Assembly: GCA_965651535.1 (NCBI GenBank)
Contig: CBFGSX010000048.1
Coordinates: 1-11,425 of the forward strand
Length of the DNA stretch: 11,425 nucleotides
Direction: 5' to 3'
Source of the DNA: JAQGJA01 sp965651535
GTDB lineage: Bacteria > Pseudomonadota > Alphaproteobacteria > Micavibrionales > SZUA-601
Both the position numbers and the translations under genes were made by a program. Shown here piece by piece: positions 1 through 6,851 of this stretch. The notes under the pieces were generated by a model. The model made no database searches. It saw nothing but the letters and a program-made list of their open reading frames with translations, and was not told the origin of the DNA. Position 1 is the stretch's first letter; each line of letters starts with the position of its first letter.

Positions 1-510
1 TTTGTGAGCCCACACTTCAGCCTTCATCTGGCGCTTAAGCCGCTCGACCTCGACCCATAAATAAGGCCGCATATCTTCAACCGCCGGACCGAAATACCGG
101 GCAATATTCGTCAGAATGGAATAATCCTCCTCTTCGGGAAGACCGTAGCGTGCAAACTCGGACATTACCCACGAGGACGGCAGCCGGACGCGGAACTCAA
201 GCTCCCGATCGCCGAACGGAATTTGCTGCGTCAGCTGTGTCTTTTCTTCGACGATATGCGCCGGAACGGCAGAACCGTCAGGCAGCTCGGCATTTTTGTT
301 TTCGCGCTTGAACCGCTCCTCGTCGGTCTCGGCCACGCCTTCCCGCGACGGCGCTACCGTTAGCGGTGCCGGACGGGGTGCCGGCACGGCGGTAAGCGTG
401 TCATAGATCAGATAGCCAACCAGAAACACCACGCCACCCAGAATCGACCATTGCGTCTCGGTCAGCTTGGGAATCTGGAAACCCTTCTTCTTGTCTTTTG
501 AATCGGCCAT
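1..510 (-). CDS. Unrecognised single-pass membrane protein, N-terminal 170 residues (3' end outside window)
   Basis: The frame is open from the ATG at 510 down to base 1 with no stop, so the gene continues past the left edge. Residues 1-20 are short, lysine-rich and hydrophilic. Residues about 21-38 (WSILGGVVFLVGYLIYDTL) form one clear transmembrane segment. A proline/alanine-rich linker (about 42-54), an acidic stretch (about 60-75) and a soluble region follow, which suggests a short cytoplasmic tail and an exported body. A purine-rich AGAGGGG sits about 7 nt before the ATG, supporting this start. It is divergent from parE, so the two share a 75-bp control region. I do not recognise the family. 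The bitopic layout would suit a subunit of an envelope or secretion machine, but that is a guess. The reading frame is solid; the function is unknown. Confidence 0.75.
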   Translation of the reverse strand, partial: MADSKDKKKGFQIPKLTETQWSILGGVVFLVGYLIYDTLTAVPAPRPAPLTVAPSREGVAETDEERFKRENKNAELPDGSAVPAHIVEEKTQLTQQIPFGDRELEFRVRLPSSWVMSEFARYGLPEEEDYSILTNIARYFGPAVEDMRPYLWVEVERLKRQMKAEVWAHK

Positions 511-585
511 GGGGCGCCCCTCTTTCCTTATAATCTGCCCTTTCCGAGGCTTGCTTTCAAGGGCAAGGCTGGCATAATCGCCGCC
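511..585. promoter_or_regulatory. Divergent intergenic region between the left-edge gene and parE
   Basis: These 75 bp are the longest non-coding stretch in the window and must carry the start signals of two divergent genes. A perfect TATAAT lies at 529-534 on the plus strand. It would start transcription near 541 and give parE a leader of about 45 nt. No good -35 hexamer is seen 16-18 bp upstream of it. On the minus strand, TTGAAA (560-555) lies upstream of an AT-rich stretch, but the spacing to a TATAAT-like hexamer is poor. A perfect 10-bp palindrome, GGGGCGCCCC (511-520), abuts the minus-strand start codon. A CTTGC/GCAAG inverted repeat (550-554 with 563-567) is too weak to call. Confidence 0.4.
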
Positions 586-2547
586 ATGGCCGATTTATTG
601 CGCAACACCTCTAAAAAAGGCGGGGATTCCTATTCCGCCGCCGATATCGAAGTCCTCGAGGGACTGGAACCTGTCCGCCGCCGCCCCGGCATGTATGTCG
701 GCGGCACGGACGAGCGCGCCCTGCAGCATCTTGTCGTCGAAGTGTTGGACAACGCAATGGACGAAGCCGTCGCCGGGCATGCCAGCATCATCGAAATGTG
801 CCTCAACGAAGACGGCAGCATCACCATCGGCGATAACGGCCGCGGCATCCCTATCGACCCGCATCCGAAATTTCCAAAGAAATCCGCGCTCGAAGTTATT
901 TTGACCATGTTGCACTCGGGCGGAAAATTTTCGAACAAGGCCTATGAGACCGCGGGCGGTTTGCACGGCGTCGGCGTCTCGGTCGTCAATGCCCTGTCCG
1001 ACGAGCTGATCGTCGAGGTCGCGCGCGACAAGACGCTTTACCGCCAGACCTATTCTAAAGGCGCGCCGACATCCAAGCTGAGCAAAGCCGGCGCGACGAC
1101 CAAGCGCGGCACGACGATCACCTTTTTCCCCGATATGTCGATCTTTGACAAAGGCGTTTCATTCAATCCCAAGAAACTGTTTCATTTGGCGCGCTCCAAA
1201 GCCTATCTGTTCGGCGGCGTAAAGATCAAATGGGAATGCCCGCAGAAATTGATCAAAGACGGTCAAACTCCCGCCAGCGCCACGCTGCATTATCCGCACG
1301 GGTTGGGCCAATTTTTGCAAGACGATCTGGGCGATGCCGCCGTGCCCGACAACGCCATCTTCAAGGGCGAGACGGATTTCCCCAACAAACAGGGCCGCGT
1401 CGAATGGGCTTTATGCTGGCCCGATCTGGATGAGGGCTTCACGCACAGCTATTGCAACACCATCGTCACACCGCAGGGTGGCACGCATGAAGACGGGCTG
1501 CGTCGTGCCTTGACCAACGGTATCCGCGATTACGGTGCGCGCATCAATGAAAAATCGGCAGGCAAGATTATCTCCGACGACGTGCTGACCGGCTGCGCCA
1601 GCATTCTGTCAGTCTTTATCCGCGAGCCGCATTTCCAAGGACAGACCAAGGAAAAACTTGTCAGCCGCGACGTGACGAAATGGGTCGAAAACGCCATCAA
1701 GGACAAGATGGATCTGTGGCTGGCTGGTAACCCGAACATGGCGCGCGGCATCTTGGACGGCATCCTCCGCCGCGCCGAGGAGCGCCTCGCCAAAAAAGAC
1801 CAAAAAGGCCTGCAGCGCAAAACCGCGACGCGTCGCCTGCGCCTGCCCGGCAAGCTGTCGGACTGCACCAGCAGCAGCGCGGCGGACACCGAAATTTTTA
1901 TCGTCGAGGGCGACAGCGCGGGTGGGTCGGCCAAACAGGCGCGCGACCGTCACAATCAGGCCATCTTACCGCTGCGCGGGAAAATCCTGAACGTCGAAAG
2001 CGCGTCTCAGGAAAAGCTGCTCCAGAACCGCGAGATTCAGGATCTGACCATTGCCATGGGCTGCGGCCTTGAAAAGGATTTCAAACTGGACGATGTGCGC
2101 TATGAACGCATCATCATCATGACTGACGCCGACGTGGACGGCGCGCATATCGCCTCCCTACTCATCACCTTCTTTTATACCAAGATGCCGGGGCTGGTCG
2201 AAAGCGGCCGCCTTTTCCTGGCGCAGCCGCCGCTTTACCGCATCGTGCAGGGCAAGAAATCGGCCTATGCCCACTCCGACGAAGAAAAGGACGCGCTCAT
2301 CAAAAAAGAGTTCGACGCGTCGAAGAAGATCGACCTTAGCCGCTTCAAGGGTCTGGGCGAAATGCCGCCCGCGATGCTCAAGGAAACCACGATGGATCCA
2401 CGCAAACGGCAATTGCTGCGCGTGACCGTCGAGGATGACGCTTCGGCCGCGCAGGATTTAATTCAGAATTTAATGGGCAAGAAAGCCGAGACGCGATTCA
2501 AATTCATTCAGGACAACGCGCTCAACGTCAAGGATTTGGATATTTAA
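586..2547 (+). CDS. parE: DNA topoisomerase IV subunit B (ParE)
   Basis: ATPase subunit of topoisomerase IV, which acts with ParC in the cytoplasm to unlink daughter chromosomes. The GHKL ATPase domain comes first: catalytic Glu52 and Asn56 in VEVLDNAMDEA, DNGRGIP at 83-89, and the glycine loop GGLHGVG at 124-130. The transducer domain follows, with QGGTHEDG (297-304) and the QTKEKL loop (353-358, Lys355). The TOPRIM domain has EGDSAGG (441-447), PLRGK (462-466) and DADVDG (514-519). The C-terminal GyrB-type zinc-less tail ends in NALNVKDLDI. At 653 residues it matches ParE rather than the roughly 800-residue GyrB, which carries an extra TOPRIM-region insert. The start at 586 places the ADIEVLEGLEPV motif near residue 20, as is usual. 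No strong Shine-Dalgarno is visible; AAGG lies rather far upstream. It is the first gene of a tight chain, and its TAA overlaps the next ATG by one base. Confidence 0.95.
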   Translation: MADLLRNTSKKGGDSYSAADIEVLEGLEPVRRRPGMYVGGTDERALQHLVVEVLDNAMDEAVAGHASIIEMCLNEDGSITIGDNGRGIPIDPHPKFPKKSALEVILTMLHSGGKFSNKAYETAGGLHGVGVSVVNALSDELIVEVARDKTLYRQTYSKGAPTSKLSKAGATTKRGTTITFFPDMSIFDKGVSFNPKKLFHLARSKAYLFGGVKIKWECPQKLIKDGQTPASATLHYPHGLGQFLQDDLGDAAVPDNAIFKGETDFPNKQGRVEWALCWPDLDEGFTHSYCNTIVTPQGGTHEDGLRRALTNGIRDYGARINEKSAGKIISDDVLTGCASILSVFIREPHFQGQTKEKLVSRDVTKWVENAIKDKMDLWLAGNPNMARGILDGILRRAEERLAKKDQKGLQRKTATRRLRLPGKLSDCTSSSAADTEIFIVEGDSAGGSAKQARDRHNQAILPLRGKILNVESASQEKLLQNREIQDLTIAMGCGLEKDFKLDDVRYERIIIMTDADVDGAHIASLLITFFYTKMPGLVESGRLFLAQPPLYRIVQGKKSAYAHSDEEKDALIKKEFDASKKIDLSRFKGLGEMPPAMLKETTMDPRKRQLLRVTVEDDASAAQDLIQNLMGKKAETRFKFIQDNALNVKDLDI

Positions 2548-3833
2548 TGACGACCGAACAAACCACTTTCGCCGATCTGGGCCTCAGCCCGCCTTTGATG
2601 AAGGCGCTGGATGCGCTGGGTTATAAAAACCCGACCCCCATTCAGGCCCAGGCCATTCCATATGTGCTGATGGGCCGCGACGTGATGGGCATCGCGCAGA
2701 CGGGCACCGGAAAAACGGCGGGATTCACCCTGCCGATGTTGGAGATATTACAGGGCAGCCACGCGAAATCGCGTATGCCGCGCGCGCTGATCCTTGCCCC
2801 GACGCGCGAGCTGGCGGCGCAGATTCAGGACAACTTCAAGCAATACGGCCAGTTCACCGGATTGACCACGGCGCTGCTTGTCGGCGGCGATTCCATGGCC
2901 GAGCAGATGGCCGTTCTGCAAAAAAGCGTCGACGTGCTGATCGCCACGCCGGGACGCCTGATGGATATGTTCCAGCGCGGCGCGCTTATCATGACGAATA
3001 TCAAAATGTTCGTCATCGACGAGGCCGACCGGATGCTGGATATGGGTTTCATCCCTGATATCGAAAAGATTGCCAGCTTCCTGCCGCCGTTGCGCCAGAC
3101 TTTGATGTTCACCGCGACCATGCCGCCCGAGATCAAGCGTCTGGCCGACAAGTTTCTTAAAAACCCGCGCGAAGTTTCCGTCGCGCGCGCCTCGTCCACG
3201 GCGCAGACCATCGCACAGAATTTGTATTTCGCGCCCAAAGGCAAGAAATACGACTGCCTGCTGGATCTAATCCGCGAGCTGAAGCCCGCCAGCGCATTGG
3301 TCTTTTGCAACCGCAAGATCGACGTTGACAAGGTGCAAAAATTCCTCAAGAAGAACCGCATCAAGGCCGAAGCCATGCACGGCGACATGGCGCAAAGCCT
3401 GCGCTATGCCAGCCTAGACCGCTTCAAGTCGGGCGAGTCTCCGATCATCGTGTGCAGCGACATCGCCGCGCGCGGCCTTGACATCGACGACGTATCGCAC
3501 GTTTTCAATTTCGACATCCCGTTCAACGCCGAGGATTACGTCCACCGCATCGGCCGCACGGGCCGCGCTGGAAAATCAGGCAACGCCGTGACGCTGGTCA
3601 CCGCCGAGGATGAACGTCTTTTGGATGCGGTGCAGAAACTGATCCAGCAGAAAATCCCGCTGATGCCGAAAATCGCCAAGGCGCAACCGGCACCCAAACC
3701 GGAAAGACAGGAACCACAACGCCCACGTCCCGCCCCACCGCCCCGCCGCGAAGCCATCGAAGACGTGGATGACGACAAAACCCCGACGCGTGGCTTTGGC
3801 GGCGACACGCCGGCATTTCTGCGGGGAAAATGA
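2547..3833 (+). CDS. rhlE: DEAD-box ATP-dependent RNA helicase, RhlE type
   Basis: RNA helicase of 428 residues that unwinds short RNA duplexes; RhlE-type enzymes act in ribosome maturation and RNA turnover. Two RecA-like domains are complete: Q motif around Gln33 (NPTPIQ), Walker A AQTGTGKT (50-57), PTRELA (85-90), GG (113-114), TPGR (134-137), DEAD (158-161), motif III TAT (189-191), HGD (278-280), SDIAARGLD (304-312) and HRIGRTGR (333-340). Motif III is TAT where most family members have SAT. A proline/arginine-rich basic tail (about 380-402) is followed by an acidic patch (EDVDDD) and ends in DTPAFLRGK, resembling C-terminal PAFL endings I recall from alphaproteobacterial helicases. The ATG overlaps the parE stop (TAATG), with AAGGA at 2530-2534 and TGGA nearer, so translation may be coupled. 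Family assignment is sure; RhlE versus a close paralogue is less so. Confidence 0.9.
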   Translation: MTTEQTTFADLGLSPPLMKALDALGYKNPTPIQAQAIPYVLMGRDVMGIAQTGTGKTAGFTLPMLEILQGSHAKSRMPRALILAPTRELAAQIQDNFKQYGQFTGLTTALLVGGDSMAEQMAVLQKSVDVLIATPGRLMDMFQRGALIMTNIKMFVIDEADRMLDMGFIPDIEKIASFLPPLRQTLMFTATMPPEIKRLADKFLKNPREVSVARASSTAQTIAQNLYFAPKGKKYDCLLDLIRELKPASALVFCNRKIDVDKVQKFLKKNRIKAEAMHGDMAQSLRYASLDRFKSGESPIIVCSDIAARGLDIDDVSHVFNFDIPFNAEDYVHRIGRTGRAGKSGNAVTLVTAEDERLLDAVQKLIQQKIPLMPKIAKAQPAPKPERQEPQRPRPAPPPRREAIEDVDDDKTPTRGFGGDTPAFLRGK

Positions 3834-6040
3834 TGCGCAAAACGCTGATCGCCGTTTTGCTGTCTACCGCGCTTTACACCGCCTTCCCCGCCCATGCCGA
3901 AGAAAAAGAAGCGCTGCTTCAGGCCGATATTTTTCAATACGACCAGACCGCCGACATCTTTACGGCCTCGGGCCGCGTCGAGCTGATGCAAGACGGTCAG
4001 ATCGTCAAAGCCGACCGCATGACCTATGACCGCCGCGCCGATCAGGTCATCGCCGACGGCAACGTCGTCTTCGTCGACAAGCGCGGACAATCCTATTTCG
4101 CCAAGCGCGTCGAACTGAAGCAAAAACTGAAACAGGGCATTGTCATGCAGATGGGGCTTGTTTTTTCAGATGGATCGCGCTTTGCCGCGCGCGAAGGCCG
4201 TCAGGTCGACGAAAACCGCGTTGAGCTGCGCGACGCCGTGTATTCGCCGTGCAACCTATGCGAGGACGATCCGCGCAAACCGCCTTTGTGGCAGCTGCGC
4301 GCCGGAAAAATCGTCCATGATAAAAAAGCGCAGGACGTTTATTACCACCGCGCCAAACTTGAAGTGCATGGCGTGCCCGTCGTCTATGCGCCGTATATTT
4401 CACATCCCGATCCGAGCGTCACGGCGCGCAGCGGATTCCTGATGCCGAAAATCAGCACGGATTCCAAAAAAGGCCTGATGCTGCGGAATTACTATTATCA
4501 TACCTTTTCCCCGCAAAACGACATGACGCTCGAACTGACGCCGACGCAGGACGCCGGAACCGTCCTTGGCGCGGTCTGGCGGCAGAAATTCGACAAGGGC
4601 CGCCTGTTATTCGATGCCAGCATCAACCGCAGCGAAGTACGCGGCGGCAACAACGACAACACGCTGATCGAACCCAAGGATACGCGCGGGCATTTCTTTG
4701 CCGAAGGACGTCTGGATATCAATGAAAAGTGGCGCGCCGGATTTGATGTCCGACGCACGACCGACGATTACTATCTGCGCGATTTCGATTACGGCAATGA
4801 CGACGTGCTGCATAACCGCGTCTATGCCGAACGCTTCAGCGGGCGGCATTACGCAGCCGTTTCGGCGGATTACTTCCAGGACTTGCGCCGCAATGCCACG
4901 CAGGAACAACCCGACATCGCGCCACAGCTTCGCTATGACATGACTGGCGACCCCAACGCCATGCTGGGCGGACGCTGGGAGGTGAACAGCTCGATGATGA
5001 ATCTGTTCCGTGACGGCGAACATTCCGTCTCGCGCCTGTCGGTGCATCCGTCGTGGGAACGCCGCGACATCCTGCCGATGGGCGTGCAGACCACATGGCG
5101 AAACAAGCTGCGCCTCGACAATTACTGGGTACGTAAGGACTCTCCTTTTGACGCGTTGCCCGGCGATCCCAACATCAATAAGACCGTGGCGCGTGCCGTG
5201 CCGTCCACGCAATTCACCGCCAGCTATCCGCTGGTGCGCCCAAGCAACGGCATCAACGCCCTGATCGAGCCGATCGCCGCCGTCACACTCATGCCCAATA
5301 ACGGCCGCGAGAGCGACATTCCAAACGAGGATTCACGCGACATTCAGGTCGATATCAGCAATCTTTTCAACGAATCCCGCTTTGCCGGATATGACCGTAT
5401 CGAAACCGGATCGCATGTTTCCTATGGCGTCAAGTTCGGCGGCTATGACACGCAAGGAAACTCGGCCTATGCCACGTTGGGGCAAAGCTACCGCATCACG
5501 GATCGCAACCCGTTTCCGCAAGGCTCCGGTCTTGAGAATAACCGCTCCGACCTCGTCGGCCAGATCGAGACGACCTTCTATGACCGATTCTATCTCGATT
5601 ACCGCTTCCAATTCAACGAACAGGATCTCGAGGATCGCCGCCACGAATTACAGGCCGTGTATCTCGACGACAAAACCGAGCTGCGTACCAATTACGTTTT
5701 CGCCGAAGGCATTCAAGGCACCGGCCTGACCGAGGATCGCCACCAGATCGGATTCGAGGCCGCCCGCGTCCTGATCCCCAACTGGTCGGCCTCGGTGGAC
5801 AGCGTCCATGATCTGGCCGGCAATGGCGGGCTGCTCAAAGCCGGGGCCAGCATTCAATACAAGAACGAATGTATCCGGCTGGCCCTGCGCGGCGAGCGCG
5901 ACCTGACGGAACGGCGCTCGGGCGGCAGCGATTCCCGCATTCTTTTCTCGATCGGCCTGCGCAATCTGGGCGGCTATGACGAGCCGCTATTGAGCGACGA
6001 CCCGCTTTACAAGCCTTTCGCAAAAGCTAAGAATTTGTAA
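3830..6040 (+). CDS. lptD: LPS-assembly outer-membrane protein LptD
   Basis: Outer-membrane barrel that, with the lipoprotein LptE, inserts lipopolysaccharide into the outer leaflet. Residues 1-23 are a signal peptide with cleavage expected after AHA. Residues about 27-135 form an LptA/OstA-like beta-jellyroll (repeated patterns such as FTASGRVELMQDGQIVKADR), which receives LPS from the periplasmic bridge. The rest is a barrel rich in alternating and aromatic residues, with the LptD signature around VPVVYAPYISHPDPSVTARSG (an internal stretch near 182-202). Cysteines are Cys141 and Cys144 (CNLC) and Cys681, so only one disulfide between the N-terminal part and the barrel is possible. The length of 736 is normal for this class. 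The start is uncertain: ATGATG at 3830/3833 follows GGGGA (3823-3827), and the second ATG has the better spacing. It overlaps the rhlE stop. No surA, pdxA or rsmA follows. Confidence 0.9.
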   Translation: MMRKTLIAVLLSTALYTAFPAHAEEKEALLQADIFQYDQTADIFTASGRVELMQDGQIVKADRMTYDRRADQVIADGNVVFVDKRGQSYFAKRVELKQKLKQGIVMQMGLVFSDGSRFAAREGRQVDENRVELRDAVYSPCNLCEDDPRKPPLWQLRAGKIVHDKKAQDVYYHRAKLEVHGVPVVYAPYISHPDPSVTARSGFLMPKISTDSKKGLMLRNYYYHTFSPQNDMTLELTPTQDAGTVLGAVWRQKFDKGRLLFDASINRSEVRGGNNDNTLIEPKDTRGHFFAEGRLDINEKWRAGFDVRRTTDDYYLRDFDYGNDDVLHNRVYAERFSGRHYAAVSADYFQDLRRNATQEQPDIAPQLRYDMTGDPNAMLGGRWEVNSSMMNLFRDGEHSVSRLSVHPSWERRDILPMGVQTTWRNKLRLDNYWVRKDSPFDALPGDPNINKTVARAVPSTQFTASYPLVRPSNGINALIEPIAAVTLMPNNGRESDIPNEDSRDIQVDISNLFNESRFAGYDRIETGSHVSYGVKFGGYDTQGNSAYATLGQSYRITDRNPFPQGSGLENNRSDLVGQIETTFYDRFYLDYRFQFNEQDLEDRRHELQAVYLDDKTELRTNYVFAEGIQGTGLTEDRHQIGFEAARVLIPNWSASVDSVHDLAGNGGLLKAGASIQYKNECIRLALRGERDLTERRSGGSDSRILFSIGLRNLGGYDEPLLSDDPLYKPFAKAKNL

Positions 6041-6065
6041 AACAGTTTGGCTTAGAAAACATCTG

Positions 6066-6851
6066 ATGGCCTTTATTCTACGCAGCCACCGCGACCGATA
6101 CCGACAACGCGCCCAGGAAAACTTCTACCGGGGCGTGGCGTTGCTGGCGTGTTTTGCCGCCGTGCTGACTGTCGGCTATATCGTCGGCCAGAAAAAAACC
6201 GAGCAAGAAAACCGCGTCATGCGTGAAAAAGCCGTCGAGCTGCAAGCGCAAGCCAACAGCTTTGATAGCGAAATGGCCAATCTGCGCGCCGCCTATCAAA
6301 CCTTGCGCGTGCAATACGAACAGCTCCAGTCCCGTTTCGACCGCAGCGTCCCGCAGGGCGAATTCGGTATGCTAACGGCTTTGGTGCGTGAACAAATGGA
6401 CAAAGGCCTTCCTGTCGAGCGTCTGGCCCAGATCATCCGTTCGGCTCAACCGCCGCAAAATTGCACCCAGCCGATGAACAAGCGCTTTATCGTTTCGACC
6501 TCGGCCTATAAGGGGCCGCAAAGCGTCATCACGTTCGGCGATGGCGCGATCACCGTCAGCGGCAGCGGTGAACCGAGTATCAACAGCAAACAGGAAAAAG
6601 AAGCGTGGTTCGATCCCGGCAAGCCTGTCGAAGTCGTGTTCACCATTATCGGCGGCAAGAAAGAGGTCAAAAAAGGCCTTCTGCCCATGCACCACATGAT
6701 TATTCTGCGTGACAAAGAATACCGCTTCACGATTTCCGAAGGCCCGCAATCCTTTATCGTGGTGACGGGCGATAGTTGCGACTATCAGGAATCCGCCGTT
6801 AGCCCGATGAAGACTTCCTATTTTACGTCGTCGAGCGATAGCTCGATGTAG
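6066..6851 (+). CDS. Unrecognised membrane-anchored coiled-coil protein
   Basis: Unrecognised protein of 261 residues. A basic N-terminus (RSHRDRYRQR) precedes one transmembrane helix at about 22-41, which predicts a cytoplasmic N-terminus and a periplasmic body. Residues about 42-92 are charged and glutamine-rich with heptad-like spacing, a probable coiled coil. A compact domain at about 130-240, rich in beta-prone stretches (RFIVSTSAYKG, VEVVFTIIGGKK, YRFTISEGPQSFIVV), has Cys133 and Cys238 near its ends and could be closed by a disulfide. The tail is serine-rich (SSSDSSM). It lies 25 bp after lptD on the same strand, so is probably co-transcribed; the Shine-Dalgarno is weak. No later start keeps the membrane helix. 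The 3' end overlaps the end of the opposing gene by 34 bp. A role in envelope assembly is suggested only by position and topology. Confidence 0.8.
   Translation: MAFILRSHRDRYRQRAQENFYRGVALLACFAAVLTVGYIVGQKKTEQENRVMREKAVELQAQANSFDSEMANLRAAYQTLRVQYEQLQSRFDRSVPQGEFGMLTALVREQMDKGLPVERLAQIIRSAQPPQNCTQPMNKRFIVSTSAYKGPQSVITFGDGAITVSGSGEPSINSKQEKEAWFDPGKPVEVVFTIIGGKKEVKKGLLPMHHMIILRDKEYRFTISEGPQSFIVVTGDSCDYQESAVSPMKTSYFTSSSDSSM

Noticed and set aside
586..2547. GyrB instead of ParE
   Set aside because: 653 residues is too short for GyrB, and the TOPRIM-region insert typical of GyrB is missing. The end NALNVKDLDI alone does not decide it, but the length does.
2825..5212. Antisense open frames over rhlE and lptD (2825-3388, 3536-4123, 4607-5212)
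   Set aside because: They lie opposite confidently assigned genes, the protein sequences look low-complexity or arginine-rich, and no start signals support them.
6664..6685. Possible minus-strand terminator at the AAGGCCTT palindrome followed by T-run
   Set aside because: The palindrome has no loop and its stem is too short; it lies inside the coiled-coil protein gene.
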